Counted from the first letter of the stretch, positions 39,080 to 49,992 are shown. The stretch is DNA of 64,000 bases from Candidatus Nitromaritima sp. SCGC AAA288-L16 (GCA_000372225.1 AQTY01000001.1:159288-223287); one strand, 5' to 3'. Notes: a model not told the origin generated them from the sequence alone. Numbers and translations: made by a program.

Positions 39080-39502
39080 TTAAAGTTCCTCGTCCGGATT
39101 ACGAGGTTTTAAAATAGTGGGAATTTTAAATTTTATATTTGAAGGCAAACTATTTGCCGCACTCCCAGCAGCTCCCTCTACTTTTGGCTTTTCCAGCCTT
39201 ACATAAATTTTTTCATCATGAACTTTGATCGGGTATACCTCGGTACTAAGCTCTGGGTTCTGAGGGCACCATCCACTTTTTAATTCAAAACGCCATTCGT
39301 GGTTTGGACAAATTAAAATACCCTCCTCAATTCTACCCTCACCCAACGGTGCACCCCTATGTGGACAAGTATTATCGATAGCATAAAAATTACCTTTGTA
39401 ATTAAATAGCGCTATCTCCTTATCACCAACCTCAATAATTGCAGACTTCCCAATCTCTAAGTCAGCGCATTTCATAACTTTTGTATATTTTACTTTCGCC
39501 AC
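39080..39502 (-). CDS. Rieske [2Fe-2S] ferredoxin-like protein
   Basis: 140 residues. The cluster ligands are C-P-H in NTCPHRGAPLGEGR and C-P-N-H in ILICPNHEWRFELKSGWC, the CxH...CxxH Rieske pattern. Small soluble Rieske proteins act as electron carriers for ring-hydroxylating oxygenases or as the NirD subunit of nitrite reductase. No partner enzyme lies nearby, and it sits 46 bases after trigger factor in the same direction. Start is GTG 39502 (MAKVKYTKVMKCADLEIGKS); an internal ATG ten codons later would cut the first strand. The C-terminal 30 residues are an extra tail. Confidence 0.88.
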   Translation of the reverse strand: MAKVKYTKVMKCADLEIGKSAIIEVGDKEIALFNYKGNFYAIDNTCPHRGAPLGEGRIEEGILICPNHEWRFELKSGWCPQNPELSTEVYPIKVHDEKIYVRLEKPKVEGAAGSAANSLPSNIKFKIPTILKPRNPDEEL

Positions 39503-39548
39503 TGCATATCAGGGATAATGATTATAAAAGAATTCGTGACTCTAGGAA

Positions 39549-40913
39549 CTATTTGGAACTTTCCTCTTTTTCATTAAGTGATTTAACAAAATTAAACTCA
39601 CTATTTGAATAAAGAAAATCCATCACTTTGCGACCAAGAATTTTGGAACTTGTGTGCTTGATCACTGCTGGGTTTGCCATCATACGATTTTTTACATCAT
39701 CTGGCTTTTGTTTACTTTGCTCAGCGAGAGTCTTAAACTCCTCCTCCAGATCAAACTGACTTACATGAATATTTTCCAATGACCCAATATTTTCCAATAA
39801 TATATACCCTTTACAATTTTTTTCGGCTTTCCCTCTCCATTCTTCTTTTGCTTTCTCCTCATCGAATCCGGAATCATCAGTTTTCATACCTGACTGCTCA
39901 ATCTGGAATTTCATTCCCTCAAGCATAAATTTTAATTCGCTATTCACCATAGAGTCAGGTGCTTCAATGGGGTTATCCTCAACCAACCGATCAAATATTT
40001 CTTCCTTAATACGCATTTCTTCCTTTTGTTCATACATTGCTTGCAACTTGGTTTTAACTCCTCTTCTAAAACTATCAACCGAATCAAACCCTTCTTTCTC
40101 TGCAATATCATCAGAAAGTTCAGGCAACTCCATTTTTTTCATTTCTTTAATCTTGACATTAAAAATGGCTATATCTTCTGGTGTTTTATCCTTAGACCCA
40201 GGGATAGGGATACGCACACGACTAAGCTTATTGTTCCAGTTTGGAGGCAAAATAGCTTTGGCTTCAAACTCTTCTCCTAACTTATGTCCTAAAAGTTCAT
40301 CCTCAAACCCCTTAATCATCTTATTATCACCAATCCTGATTATCATATCTTTAGCATTTCCATTATCTAATGGCTCCCCATCAAAAAAACCCTCGAAATC
40401 TACAGTTAGATAATCACCCTTCTCAGCCTTATGATCATCATCATGGTGTTCAGAATTACCGTACTGCTCTAGGATACTATTAATAGCAGCGTCAACTTCT
40501 GCTTTAGGAAGATTAATCTCTACCTTATCCATCTTAAGGCCTTTATAATTTTTGACCTTAACTTCTGGTTTAATGTCCAGGGTAACGGAGAATTTTAAAG
40601 GGTTGTTTATTTTGATATCCGCAAAATCAGAGTTATCAATTTCTGGTGATCCAACAGGAATAATCCCACTTTTACGGAGAGCCTTTTCATAATACTCCTG
40701 CAATAACTCTTGAAACATATTTGTAAAAGATTGTACTGGAACTTGCTTTTCAAGAATCTTCCGAGGAATCTTTCCAGGCCTAAACCCAGGCATTTTCATC
40801 TGGCGATTCAAATCCTTATATGCGTTATTGATTCTCTCGGTAACAACCTCTTCTGGAATTATTATATCCAATTTTCGTTTTAGCGATTCCAATTCCTTAA
40901 CATCAAGTTCCAT
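39549..40913 (-). CDS. tig: Trigger factor
   Basis: 454 residues. Ribosome-bound chaperone for nascent chains. The ribosome-binding signature GFRPGKIPRKILEKQ lies near residue 43. The central PPIase (FKBP-like) domain covers about 160-245 (KGDYLTVDFEGFFDGEPLDN and GFEDELLGHKLGEEF), and the helical C-terminal domain follows. The clpP and clpX genes that often come next are replaced by a Rieske protein. ATG 40913. It lies 72 bases after ispG in the same direction. Confidence 0.95.
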   Translation of the reverse strand: MELDVKELESLKRKLDIIIPEEVVTERINNAYKDLNRQMKMPGFRPGKIPRKILEKQVPVQSFTNMFQELLQEYYEKALRKSGIIPVGSPEIDNSDFADIKINNPLKFSVTLDIKPEVKVKNYKGLKMDKVEINLPKAEVDAAINSILEQYGNSEHHDDDHKAEKGDYLTVDFEGFFDGEPLDNGNAKDMIIRIGDNKMIKGFEDELLGHKLGEEFEAKAILPPNWNNKLSRVRIPIPGSKDKTPEDIAIFNVKIKEMKKMELPELSDDIAEKEGFDSVDSFRRGVKTKLQAMYEQKEEMRIKEEIFDRLVEDNPIEAPDSMVNSELKFMLEGMKFQIEQSGMKTDDSGFDEEKAKEEWRGKAEKNCKGYILLENIGSLENIHVSQFDLEEEFKTLAEQSKQKPDDVKNRMMANPAVIKHTSSKILGRKVMDFLYSNSEFNFVKSLNEKEESSK

Positions 40914-40985
40914 AATAATTTCCTATAACAATAGATCTATGGACAATACTAGGGATACAAATATCAACATGTATAAATAAGCCTG

Positions 40986-42143
40986 CTATTTAGCTATTGG
41001 TTCATGACCAATTCTTGTAGAAATAATCAGGTCGAGTTCACGCTTTAGTTCGCCTAAAATTTCTTCATATGAATATGAACCTAATGCTTCAGTACCTTTT
41101 TTTAAGTTTACCCTAGAAGGTCCACACCAAAGCCCAAGATCGGCATCATCCGTTTCCCCTGGACCATTAACTCTGCAACCCATAACGGCGATAGTAATTT
41201 TATGTGATTCAGCATATTTTGTAATCTGACGTACTTCCTGAGCCAAGTCTACAAACTTATCATTTTCAACACGAGAACAACTTGGACATGCAATTATATT
41301 AATACCATCAAGAAAATTTTTAGGTACCGAACGAAATCTCCCTTGTTCAATATCTCTAAGTATTTCGCGACCAACGGAAATTTCTTCTCCTTTTTGGTCA
41401 TTGGGCAAGGTAAGAGAGACGCGAATGGTATCACCAATTCCAGCTGATATAAGTTGTTCAAATGCAATTCTTGTCTTGATAATACCGTCCGGGGGCAGCC
41501 CTGCCTCTGTCACTCCCAAGTGTAGTGGTACCTCGGGACGTTCATTGGCAAATCGGCGATTAGCATCTATAACTTTATCAAAATTAGAATCTTTAAGTGA
41601 TACACAATAATTTGTAAAGTTCAGATCATCCAATATTTTGCAATGATCGACCGCACAGCGAACCATTCCTTCGATTTGATCCTCTTTAAATTTTTCTTTA
41701 TATTCAGGGTCAATAGAACCACAATTAACGCCTATCCGAATCGCACAATTATAAGACCTGGCTGCGTCAACAATAAATTCCACTTTTTGCAAGATCGATT
41801 TGTCTTTATCTAAATGGTATAAATGTCCTGGGTTATATCGAATTTTATTAACTAAAGGGGCAACTTTGGGTGCTAACCTATAATTTTCTTGAAGGTCAAC
41901 AGAAAAGATTGGATTTGGGAATTTTTTACGAAGAATTTCAAGAGCGAGAACATCAGCTTCATTATCTACAGCTATTCTTATAACATCTGCTCCAGCCTGC
42001 TCAAGAATTTCAATTTGACGAGCAGTCTCCTCTAAATCCTGTGTTTGTGTTGCAGCCATACTCTGAACCGCTACTGGAGAATCTCCACCAATAACCAGTG
42101 AACCAATTCTTATTTTTCGTGATGATCTTTTTATATCAGCCAT
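40986..42143 (-). CDS. ispG: 4-hydroxy-3-methylbut-2-enyl diphosphate synthase
   Basis: About 385 residues from ATG 42143; an upstream TTG at 42197 opens the frame but adds residues with no family match. IspG is the 4Fe-4S enzyme of the non-mevalonate isoprenoid pathway converting MEcPP to HMBPP. Seen: the start [19 protein letters not shown], the TIM-barrel blocks [16 protein letters not shown] and [11 protein letters not shown], and the cluster cysteines in [11 protein letters not shown] and [16 protein letters not shown]. Product and the uppP product share the polyprenol theme but not an operon. Confidence 0.95.
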   Translation of the reverse strand: MADIKRSSRKIRIGSLVIGGDSPVAVQSMAATQTQDLEETARQIEILEQAGADVIRIAVDNEADVLALEILRKKFPNPIFSVDLQENYRLAPKVAPLVNKIRYNPGHLYHLDKDKSILQKVEFIVDAARSYNCAIRIGVNCGSIDPEYKEKFKEDQIEGMVRCAVDHCKILDDLNFTNYCVSLKDSNFDKVIDANRRFANERPEVPLHLGVTEAGLPPDGIIKTRIAFEQLISAGIGDTIRVSLTLPNDQKGEEISVGREILRDIEQGRFRSVPKNFLDGINIIACPSCSRVENDKFVDLAQEVRQITKYAESHKITIAVMGCRVNGPGETDDADLGLWCGPSRVNLKKGTEALGSYSYEEILGELKRELDLIISTRIGHEPIAK

Positions 42144-42287
42144 ATTTAAAAAACAAAATAGGGGAATGAGGTTATCAGAGTTTACAATTGTTAACAAATA
42201 AGGTTACTTAAAAATAGAAAAATTTAATATGCGCTCGAACCTTAAATAAATTCTAATTCATTCAAGAGAATGATAAAATAATAGAAT

Positions 42288-44192
42288 ATGAGAAGATTTA
42301 AAATTAAAACGGGTTATCTGAAGAAATTGATATACCCTATTTCATCAATTTTATATGTTTGTTTGTTTTTTAGTAGCGTTTTTGCTAAGCCCCTAAACGG
42401 GTTATCATTGTACGGACCCGAGTACCTAAAGTATAAAAAAGGGCAACCCTATGAATATAGTAACCCAAAAGCCCCGAAAGGAGGACATTTAGTATTAGCA
42501 GATTTTGGAGCTTTCACCAAGTTAAACCCATCTTCTTTAAAGGGGGTCCCAGCACCCAGCATAGCTAATTTAATCTTTCAAACCCCCATGGATAGCTCCG
42601 CAGATGATTTCGAGCCATTTTCCCAATATGGAAGTTTAGTAGAAAAAGTCGACTTGGCGGATGATCGTATGTCCATGGTCTACCATATCAACAAGCATGC
42701 AAAGTTTTCTGACGGTCACCCAGTCACAGTCGATGATTTTATTTTTTCTTTTAACCTTTTAAAAGATCCTGAATACCACCCTATCTCAAAACAGTATTTT
42801 AAGGATATTAAATCTGTAACAAAAATTAATACTCATAAAGTGAAGTACACTTTCTCTATCTACAACCAAGAGCTTCCATTAATCACTGGGCAAATGACAA
42901 TATTTCCAAAACACATATATGGGGTTAATAATAAATCATTTGGCTCAGATTTTGATGAAATTGCCGTGGGAAGCGGTCCTTATAAAATAAAAAGTTTTGA
43001 GTTTGGAAAACACATAACCTTCGAAAAAAATAAAAAATGGTGGGCTAAAAATCTTGGAATTAACAAGGGGAGGTATAATTTTGATGAGATCACGTGGAAA
43101 ATATACATGGATCCAGTTGCAATGCGGGAAGGTTTTAAGGGGGGAGATTTTGATGCTCACATGGTAAACAGTTCGCGGGATTGGGCCTTGGACTTTAAGG
43201 GCGACTTTGTTAAAAAGAAATATTACATCAGAGGCACGTTTCCTCACACTAGAGTAGCTGGCATGCAAGGATTCGCCATGAATCAGCGCAACGGAATTTT
43301 CTTGTCCAGAAAAGTACGAGCAGCAGTCTCCATGGTTTTTGATTTTCAATGGAGCAATAAAAATCTTTTCTACGGACAATATACTCGTAATGAATGCTAT
43401 TTCGATAATAACCCAGAAATGAAAGCAAAGGGAATACCGAATGACAAAGTTAGGTCTATATTAGAAAAATTACGGGAAAAATACGGGTCCTCCTTTGTAC
43501 CCAAAACAACATTAACGAAACCCGTTGGTACTCCTGGCCAAGGGCAGTCACTAGACAATAATATCAAAATAGCTAATGCTTTATTGGATTCCGCTGGATG
43601 GCAGATGGGAGTTGATGGAATACGCAGTAAAAATGGAAAACAAATGATTATCAAATTGATTCTTAGTTCCCCCCTATTCCAGCGAATTGTAGAACCCTAT
43701 AAAAATAATCTAAAAAAGATCGGTGTAGAATTAGATATTAAAGTGGTACAAATCGCAAAATACGAAGAAATTTTAAGAAATTTTAATTTCGATATGATTG
43801 TTGCAAATTATCCGCAAAGCCGATCACCTGGCAATGAACAGCGCTCCATGTGGAGTAGTGAAGCGGAAAGTACTCCGGGTTCACGAAATTATATGGGGAT
43901 CAAGAACCCCGCCATAGACGAGTTAATCAATATCATCGTTGAAGCAAAGTCACGTAAAGAGTTGATAAACTCTATTCAGGCAATGGATCGGATTCTTACC
44001 CACCAATTTTATATCGTTCCTAATTGGTATATACCTTATGATCGAATTGTTTATTGGAATAAATTTTCACGCCCAAAAATCAACCCGTCTCAATCAATAA
44101 TAATAAATAATATAGTCGAATGGTGGTGGTTTGATGAAAGTAAAGCAACGGCATTAAAAAAAGCACGAGCCTCAGGTTCCCCTCTCCAGTAA
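42288..44192 (+). CDS. yejA: YejA-like periplasmic peptide-binding protein
   Basis: 634 residues with a signal peptide (LIYPISSILYVCLFFSSVFA) and a family 5 solute-binding domain. The start of the mature part, LNGLSLYGPEYLKYKKGQPY, and the conserved FDEITWKIYMDPVAMREGFK fit YejA, which feeds peptides such as microcin C to YejBEF. Starts the four-gene operon yejA-yejB-yejE-yejF. Family-typical length. The substrate is inferred: oligopeptides or peptide-nucleotide antibiotics, or murein peptides. Confidence 0.9.
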   Translation: MRRFKIKTGYLKKLIYPISSILYVCLFFSSVFAKPLNGLSLYGPEYLKYKKGQPYEYSNPKAPKGGHLVLADFGAFTKLNPSSLKGVPAPSIANLIFQTPMDSSADDFEPFSQYGSLVEKVDLADDRMSMVYHINKHAKFSDGHPVTVDDFIFSFNLLKDPEYHPISKQYFKDIKSVTKINTHKVKYTFSIYNQELPLITGQMTIFPKHIYGVNNKSFGSDFDEIAVGSGPYKIKSFEFGKHITFEKNKKWWAKNLGINKGRYNFDEITWKIYMDPVAMREGFKGGDFDAHMVNSSRDWALDFKGDFVKKKYYIRGTFPHTRVAGMQGFAMNQRNGIFLSRKVRAAVSMVFDFQWSNKNLFYGQYTRNECYFDNNPEMKAKGIPNDKVRSILEKLREKYGSSFVPKTTLTKPVGTPGQGQSLDNNIKIANALLDSAGWQMGVDGIRSKNGKQMIIKLILSSPLFQRIVEPYKNNLKKIGVELDIKVVQIAKYEEILRNFNFDMIVANYPQSRSPGNEQRSMWSSEAESTPGSRNYMGIKNPAIDELINIIVEAKSRKELINSIQAMDRILTHQFYIVPNWYIPYDRIVYWNKFSRPKINPSQSIIINNIVEWWWFDESKATALKKARASGSPLQ

Positions 44193-44202
44193 TTTCTCCT
44201 CA

Positions 44203-45342
44203 ATGACATCCTACATAATACGTCGATTTCTTTTAATGTTTCCAACTCTTATTGGAATCGTGACCATCACATTCTTGATCATTCAGTTTGTTCCTGGAGG
44301 ACCTATCGATCAAATGAAATCCCTGTTAAGAGGTCACTCTGCATCTATGACTGAGGCTGGGGGAGGAGCCCAGAAAATGCTTTCTATAAAACAATCAGTG
44401 ATGGACGATACAAACATAGAACAACTTAAAAAAATATATAACCTTGATCGACCATTATGGGAACGCTATATCAGAACATTTTTATGGTATACACCCATAA
44501 ATTTAGAAGGATCATTCTCCGACCGATTTATCAATAGAGATAATTGGGAAGGATTTCTAGTCTTTAAATTTGGTAATTCCTTTTACAGAAATAAATCTGT
44601 ATTAGAACTTATTAAAGAAAAATTACCTGTCTCAGCTTCCCTAGGCGTAACAAGTTTTTTCATTACTTATATTATTTGTATTTTTCTTGGTATCTCTAAA
44701 GCAGTCAGACATGAAACGCAATACGACACAGTGACAAGTCTTATTGTGCTTGTGGGATACAGTATTCCTGGATTTGTAATGGGAATATTTATGATCGTAT
44801 TTCTAGGTCCGGGTGATGGAGCAATTATTCACCTTATTCCTTTATCTGGATTAACTTCTGCCGGGGCCCCTGGGTATGAAGACTGGTCAATATTAAAAAA
44901 AATCGGCGATTACCTTAGTCATTTGGCTGCACCTTTATTCTGCTTCATACTAGGTGGATTTGCTACCCTCACAATGCTAACCAAAAATGCCATTCTGGAA
45001 GAAACACAAAAACAGTATGTTCTTACTGCACGGGCAAAAGGATTGCCAGAGAAAATAGTTTTATTTAAACATATTCTGAAAAATGCACTCATTCCTCTTG
45101 TCACTGGTTTTCCATCTGCATTTCTAGCAATGTTTTTTGCTGGCTCGCTTTTAATTGAGCAAATATTCACTCTCGATGGCCTGGGTCTACTTTCTTATCA
45201 AGCTGTCATACAAAGAGACTACCCAATAGTTCTGGGAACATTATTTATATTTTCATTGATGGGGCTTATCGGTCAGTTACTGACAGACATGACATATGTT
45301 CTTATTGATCGGCGTATCTCGTTCGATGAGTCACAGGGTTAA
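44203..45342 (+). CDS. yejB: YejB-like ABC transporter permease
   Basis: 379 residues, six membrane helices, with MTSYIIRRFLLMFPTLIGIV at the start as in DppB/OppB permeases. The EAA loop, contacting the ATPase, is LTARAKGLPEKIVLFKHILK. The large periplasmic segment after helix 1 (about residues 35-130) is typical of YejB. Starts 10 bases after yejA and ends 12 before yejE, so one operon. Confidence 0.93.
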   Translation: MTSYIIRRFLLMFPTLIGIVTITFLIIQFVPGGPIDQMKSLLRGHSASMTEAGGGAQKMLSIKQSVMDDTNIEQLKKIYNLDRPLWERYIRTFLWYTPINLEGSFSDRFINRDNWEGFLVFKFGNSFYRNKSVLELIKEKLPVSASLGVTSFFITYIICIFLGISKAVRHETQYDTVTSLIVLVGYSIPGFVMGIFMIVFLGPGDGAIIHLIPLSGLTSAGAPGYEDWSILKKIGDYLSHLAAPLFCFILGGFATLTMLTKNAILEETQKQYVLTARAKGLPEKIVLFKHILKNALIPLVTGFPSAFLAMFFAGSLLIEQIFTLDGLGLLSYQAVIQRDYPIVLGTLFIFSLMGLIGQLLTDMTYVLIDRRISFDESQG

Positions 45343-45354
45343 TGAAATTAAGGT

Positions 45355-46623
45355 ATGAAAATAACCAATGATTTTAACCTCAAATGGAATAAGTTTAAGC
45401 ATGATAAAAGAGCTTTCATTAGTTTTATTCTTTTGCTAATTCTTTTCATCATCACAACTCCTGCAGAATTTATATGTAATACTCGTCCTATTATACTTGT
45501 AGTTGAAGGCAAAACTTTTATCCCAGTATTATTCAGTTACAGTGAAAAAGATTTTGGAGGGACCCTCTTAAGCGAACCTGATTACCTCTCAAAAAAATTC
45601 AGAAATCTTCTTGATGGAATACCAGAAGACAATTATTTTGACTCTAATGATAATAACAAATCATCATCCTTTGATATTAACTTGGATGATTTTGAAGAAC
45701 AGGAACCGGTTTTTTTAATTGAAATAGATGACTTTGAGGATGGGGTTAACGAGAATCATATTTCACCAAACACAAATGGCGTTATTCTAAAACCTTCTAA
45801 AAAACCTCTTGATTACTGGGTATTATGGCCTCCTGTACGTTATGACTACAAATATATTCCGACACAAAGTACTACAGGTAATGTAGTTCTTGCAGCCCCT
45901 TATAAAACTATTGATACAGCAACTAGTCGAGTTATAGCATCTTCATGGATCGATGGACATTACCTTGGAACAGATGATCGGGGACGAGATGTTTTAGCAA
46001 GGTTAGTTTATGGACTGCGTATCTCAATGATTTTTGGAATTTCCATTGCCATTACAGGAACAATAATCGGATGCTTGCTGGGAGGAACCCAAGGGTACTT
46101 TGGAGGGTGGATAGATCTAATAGGGCAAAGATTAACCGAAATATGGGGTTCAATCCCAAGACTATATATACTAATTATTTTAAGCTCATTTTTAGTTCCT
46201 TCAGCATTATTACTTTTTTTGATTTTAAATTTAACTGCATGGATGGGCATAGCCGCTTTTATACGAGCCGAATTTTTAAAAATTCGAAACTTTGAATATG
46301 TAAAATCCGCAAAAGCTATGGGTGTATCTAATTTTAGAATTATGCGTAAACACATTCTGCCAAATGCTTTAACCCCAGTCATAACATTTTTCCCGTTTGA
46401 AGTTACAGCTGGGATTTTAGCGCTTGTAAGTTTAGATTTTCTTAATTTAGGGGTTCCGAGTCCTGCTCCTAGCATGGGAGAATTGTTAGCGCAAGGAAAG
46501 ACCAATCTTCAAGCCATATGGATATTACTTCCCACATTTGTAACTCTCACTGCAACTCTGACAATGCTGACATTTGTCGGAGAGGGGATACGTAATGCAT
46601 TTGACCCAAAAAGGAATAATTAA
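45355..46623 (+). CDS. yejE: YejE-like ABC transporter permease with acidic insertion
   Basis: 422 residues. The start NKFKHDKRAFISFILLL-like helix, the block FSYSEKDFGGTLLSEPDYL, WVLWPPVRYDY and the DppC-like core (GTDDRGRDVLARLVYGLRIS; EAA loop SAKAMGVSNFRIMRKHILPN) match YejE. E. coli YejE is about 341 residues; the excess is an acidic, low-complexity stretch near residues 85-155 in the first periplasmic segment, containing a repeated DDFE unit. yejF begins at the very next base after its stop. Confidence 0.92.
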   Translation: MKITNDFNLKWNKFKHDKRAFISFILLLILFIITTPAEFICNTRPIILVVEGKTFIPVLFSYSEKDFGGTLLSEPDYLSKKFRNLLDGIPEDNYFDSNDNNKSSSFDINLDDFEEQEPVFLIEIDDFEDGVNENHISPNTNGVILKPSKKPLDYWVLWPPVRYDYKYIPTQSTTGNVVLAAPYKTIDTATSRVIASSWIDGHYLGTDDRGRDVLARLVYGLRISMIFGISIAITGTIIGCLLGGTQGYFGGWIDLIGQRLTEIWGSIPRLYILIILSSFLVPSALLLFLILNLTAWMGIAAFIRAEFLKIRNFEYVKSAKAMGVSNFRIMRKHILPNALTPVITFFPFEVTAGILALVSLDFLNLGVPSPAPSMGELLAQGKTNLQAIWILLPTFVTLTATLTMLTFVGEGIRNAFDPKRNN

Positions 46624-48639
46624 GTGTCTTCATTACTTGAAGTCAAAAACCTCAAAACTTATTTTAATGTCGGAATTGACAAGGTGGCGCGTGCCGTCGA
46701 CGGTATATCGTTTAACATCGAGCAAGGGAAAACCCTAGCTATCGTTGGGGAATCTGGATGTGGAAAAACTCAAACTGCGTTTTCAATAATTCGGCTCATT
46801 GCTAATAACGGATTTCACCCCTCTGGCCAAGTCTACTTCAATAAAAAAAACCTATCAAACCTTACCGAACTAGAAATGCAATCAATACGTGGAAATGATA
46901 TTTCCATGATTTTTCAGGAACCAATGACATCATTAAACCCACTTTATCGAATAGGCAATCAGTTAGAAGAACCTCTATATCAACATAGAAAAATAGCGAA
47001 AGGTCCTGCGCGCAAACTTGCGATAGAATTATTAAACCAAGTAGGAATACCAGACCCACACAAACGAGTAGACTGTTTTCCTCATGAACTTTCTGGAGGA
47101 ATGAAACAACGTGTGATGATTGCTATGGCGTTGGCCTGCAAACCAAAACTACTCATCGCTGATGAACCAACTACGGCGCTAGATGTTACCATCCAAGCTC
47201 AAGTTCTAAAGCTAATGTCAGATCTTCAAAAAGAAACAGGAATGGCTATTCTGCTCATCACCCATGATATGGGAATTGTAAATCAAATAGCCGACGACAT
47301 TTGTATTATGTACGCAGGTAGGATTGCCGAAAAAGGCTCTCGCGATAGTATTTTTAAAAACATGGCGCATCCTTACACACACCACTTAATGAATTCAATT
47401 CCAAAAATCAAAGATACAGGTTTTCTCCTTAACACTATACCTGGAATTGTCTCCGCCGCGACCGATTATGGTGCTGGGTGTCTTTTTGCAGAACGTTGCT
47501 CAGAGGCTATGGATATTTGTCAAAAGATTGATAGCCCTCAATACACTATTGAACCAAATCACTACTCATTTTGTCATCTATATGAGCATGGGAACCTGCC
47601 AAATGAAATCGCCAGGACAGATCGCATTAAATCATTAGAGCGCTTGATAGAAAACAAATCAATTTTGTCCATTAAATCTCTACGAACATGGTTTCCCGTT
47701 CGAAAAGGAGTGTTTTTACGAATAGCCAACTATATTAAAGCAGTTGACAATGTTGATCTTGAAATACAAAAAGGATCTACCCTGGCACTTGTTGGTGAAT
47801 CAGGATGTGGCAAGACAACCCTTGGCGAATCTATTTTGAGGCTTACAAAAGAGACTCAAGGGGAAGTGACGTTTGATGGGCTGGACATAATGAAATTAAA
47901 TAACACTGAGTTAAAGAAAATACGCAATCAAATGCAAATTGTATTTCAAGATCCTATGGGTTCGTTATCACCTCGTATGACCGTTGAAGATATTGTAGGA
48001 GAAGGACTACAGGAGCATTCTAAAAATATGGGATGGGTTGAACGAAGAAAAAAAATTGAACATGTTTTAAACGAGGTGGGATTAGCTAAATCCTTCATAG
48101 ATAAATATCCACATGAATTTTCTGGCGGACAAAGGCAACGAATTGCGATTGCCCGGGCATTGATTCTCGAACCAAGTTTTCTAGTGCTAGATGAACCAAC
48201 AAGTGCTTTGGATGTTTCCGTACAAGCCCAAGTTCTCAACCTTTTTAAAGAATTACAAGCAAAACGAAAATTGACCTACTTATTCATCACTCATAACTTA
48301 GGTGTGGTGAGATACATCGCTGACCAAGTGGCGATCATGTATCTTGGTAAAATTATCGAAATTGGATCGACAAATGAAATCTTTCAAAATCCAAAGCACC
48401 CATACACCAAATCATTACTAGAGTCTATTCCAGACATTGAAAGCCGCAAAGCATTCCAGTTAATTAAAGGTGATGTACCCTCCCCTTTAAACCCACCTAC
48501 CGGTTGTCATTTTCATCCTCGGTGCCCAATTTTTCATAATGAGACCGAAGGCTCTACACTAAGTAACGGATGCAAAAAGGAATATCCTGAACCTGTATAT
48601 TCAGGAACATCCTATGTTCGATGCCATGCCAAAAATTAA
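46624..48639 (+). CDS. yejF: YejF-like ABC transporter with two fused ATPase domains
   Basis: 671 residues with tandem ABC domains. Domain 1 has Walker [13 protein letters not shown], signature [16 protein letters not shown] and Walker [13 protein letters not shown]. Domain 2 has [28 protein letters not shown] and [12 protein letters not shown]. Both end with an oligopeptide/nickel-type C-terminal cysteine region (GCLFAERC and [11 protein letters not shown]). The fusion is typical of YejF. The GTG start directly abuts the yejE stop codon, so translation is likely coupled. It drives uptake through YejBE. Confidence 0.94.
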   Translation: MSSLLEVKNLKTYFNVGIDKVARAVDGISFNIEQGKTLAIVGESGCGKTQTAFSIIRLIANNGFHPSGQVYFNKKNLSNLTELEMQSIRGNDISMIFQEPMTSLNPLYRIGNQLEEPLYQHRKIAKGPARKLAIELLNQVGIPDPHKRVDCFPHELSGGMKQRVMIAMALACKPKLLIADEPTTALDVTIQAQVLKLMSDLQKETGMAILLITHDMGIVNQIADDICIMYAGRIAEKGSRDSIFKNMAHPYTHHLMNSIPKIKDTGFLLNTIPGIVSAATDYGAGCLFAERCSEAMDICQKIDSPQYTIEPNHYSFCHLYEHGNLPNEIARTDRIKSLERLIENKSILSIKSLRTWFPVRKGVFLRIANYIKAVDNVDLEIQKGSTLALVGESGCGKTTLGESILRLTKETQGEVTFDGLDIMKLNNTELKKIRNQMQIVFQDPMGSLSPRMTVEDIVGEGLQEHSKNMGWVERRKKIEHVLNEVGLAKSFIDKYPHEFSGGQRQRIAIARALILEPSFLVLDEPTSALDVSVQAQVLNLFKELQAKRKLTYLFITHNLGVVRYIADQVAIMYLGKIIEIGSTNEIFQNPKHPYTKSLLESIPDIESRKAFQLIKGDVPSPLNPPTGCHFHPRCPIFHNETEGSTLSNGCKKEYPEPVYSGTSYVRCHAKN

Positions 48640-49101
48640 AATTTAAATCTATAAGCTATTCGGACAATCTCATTTTATTGAAGAAATAATAAATAATAAC
48701 TAGCGTACAACACCCTGACACGCCAAGACATACTATTCCATAAATCGACATAGCTTTATCCCCGGAAAATTTAATTGCACATCATTTATAATTAACGTCG
48801 TGAATTAGCACAGATACTCTAGAGAGTCTCAATCCCAAATAGTCTAAGAAATAATACGGCAGCCCAAATACCGATACTTGCAAAAAAACCAAGTGCCACA
48901 GCAGCAAGCATAAAAATACTGAATATTTTTAAAACCCCCACAACACTTTTTTCCCCTGTAAATTTCATGAAATCCAAAATTCGCAAATAAAAAAAATTGT
49001 ACTATAATTATTTAACTTTAAACATCTAAATATTATCATAAGGTGGTCAAATATCTAAAAAGTTAAATTAAGTACAAGAGCAAAACGGCACGATCAGATT
49101 A
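48640..49101. other. Intergenic region holding a small membrane-protein gene
   Basis: About 460 bases between yejF and lipA, which converge. The only coding signal seen is the 49-codon minus-strand gene at 48819-48968. The first 180 bases after yejF show no terminator hairpin I could support. Confidence 0.6.
48819..48968 (-). CDS. 49-residue membrane microprotein, function unknown
   Basis: ATG 48968 to TAG 48819 encodes 49 residues: a short polar N-terminus (MKFTGEKSVVGVLK) then one long hydrophobic stretch with small residues (IFSIFMLAAVALGFFASIGI) running into IWAAVLFLRLFGIETL, enough for one or two membrane helices. GGA lies five bases before the start. No family recognised. The composition is strikingly protein-like against the AT-rich surroundings. 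It would lie downstream of lipA on the same strand, 133 bases on. Confidence 0.55.
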   Translation of the reverse strand: MKFTGEKSVVGVLKIFSIFMLAAVALGFFASIGIWAAVLFLRLFGIETL

Positions 49102-49992
49102 CTAATGAACATTATTCAATAGATTCTGCGCTTGCTGGTCAGCGCGATAAGAACTTCTTACTAATGGGCCAGACTCAATATGTTTAATTCCAAGGGATAA
49201 GCCAATTGTTTTATATTCAGCAAAAGTTTCCGGATGTATATACTCGACTACCTCCAAGTGTTTTCTAGAAGGTCTCAAATATTGCCCTATAGATAAAATT
49301 TTGCAGTTTATTTCTGCCAAATGATGCATTGTCTCAATAACCTCTCTTTTCTTCTCTCCAAGTCCCAGCATAAGATTACTTTTCGAAATTATATTATTTT
49401 TCGAAATATTTTTTAAAACTTTAAGGGTCCATGAATATCGACATTGAGGTCTCACAATAGATTGCAAAGATTCAACGGTTTCTATATTATGAGCGATGAC
49501 ATCGGGTTTTGCCTGACATATTTTGTTTACATGAAAATCATCCCCCTTAAAATCAGGAATCAAGGCTTCTACTTTTACACGAGGATTTCTTTCTTTAATA
49601 TGGTGAATAGTTTTCGCCCAAATACTGGCTCCTCCATCAGGCAAATCATCCCGATCGACGGATGTTATAACGACATACTCAAGGTTTAGCTTTGATAGGA
49701 TTTTGGCAATTTCGACAGGCTCCTCTACCCTTGGTGGTTTCATAGATCCCGTTGGAACATCGCAAAATTGGCAAGATCTAGTGCAACTCTCTCCGAGTAT
49801 CATTAGGGTTAAAGTTCCTGCGGACCAACAACTTCCCACATTAGGACACGAAGCCGATTCACAAACAGTGTTTAACCCATGTTTATCAACCAAGGTTTTC
49901 AAACGGGAATAATTATCTCCTTTTGGAAGCGAAGTCTTAAGCCAATCTGGAAGTTTCCGAATAGAAGTATAAGAAGGCTTAGCTTTAGCCAT
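49102..49992 (-). CDS. lipA: Lipoyl synthase
   Basis: 296 residues. A radical-SAM enzyme inserting two sulfurs into protein-bound octanoyl groups to form lipoyl cofactors. The auxiliary cluster ligands are in CESASCPNVGSCWSAGTLTL and the SAM cluster motif CxxxCxxC in GESCTRSCQFCDVPTG. The start (KPSYTSIRKLPDWLKTSLPK) and the end GPLVRSSYRADQQ, with its conserved RSSY, are family-typical. ATG 49992. LipB is not in this window. Confidence 0.96.
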   Translation of the reverse strand: MAKAKPSYTSIRKLPDWLKTSLPKGDNYSRLKTLVDKHGLNTVCESASCPNVGSCWSAGTLTLMILGESCTRSCQFCDVPTGSMKPPRVEEPVEIAKILSKLNLEYVVITSVDRDDLPDGGASIWAKTIHHIKERNPRVKVEALIPDFKGDDFHVNKICQAKPDVIAHNIETVESLQSIVRPQCRYSWTLKVLKNISKNNIISKSNLMLGLGEKKREVIETMHHLAEINCKILSIGQYLRPSRKHLEVVEYIHPETFAEYKTIGLSLGIKHIESGPLVRSSYRADQQAQNLLNNVH

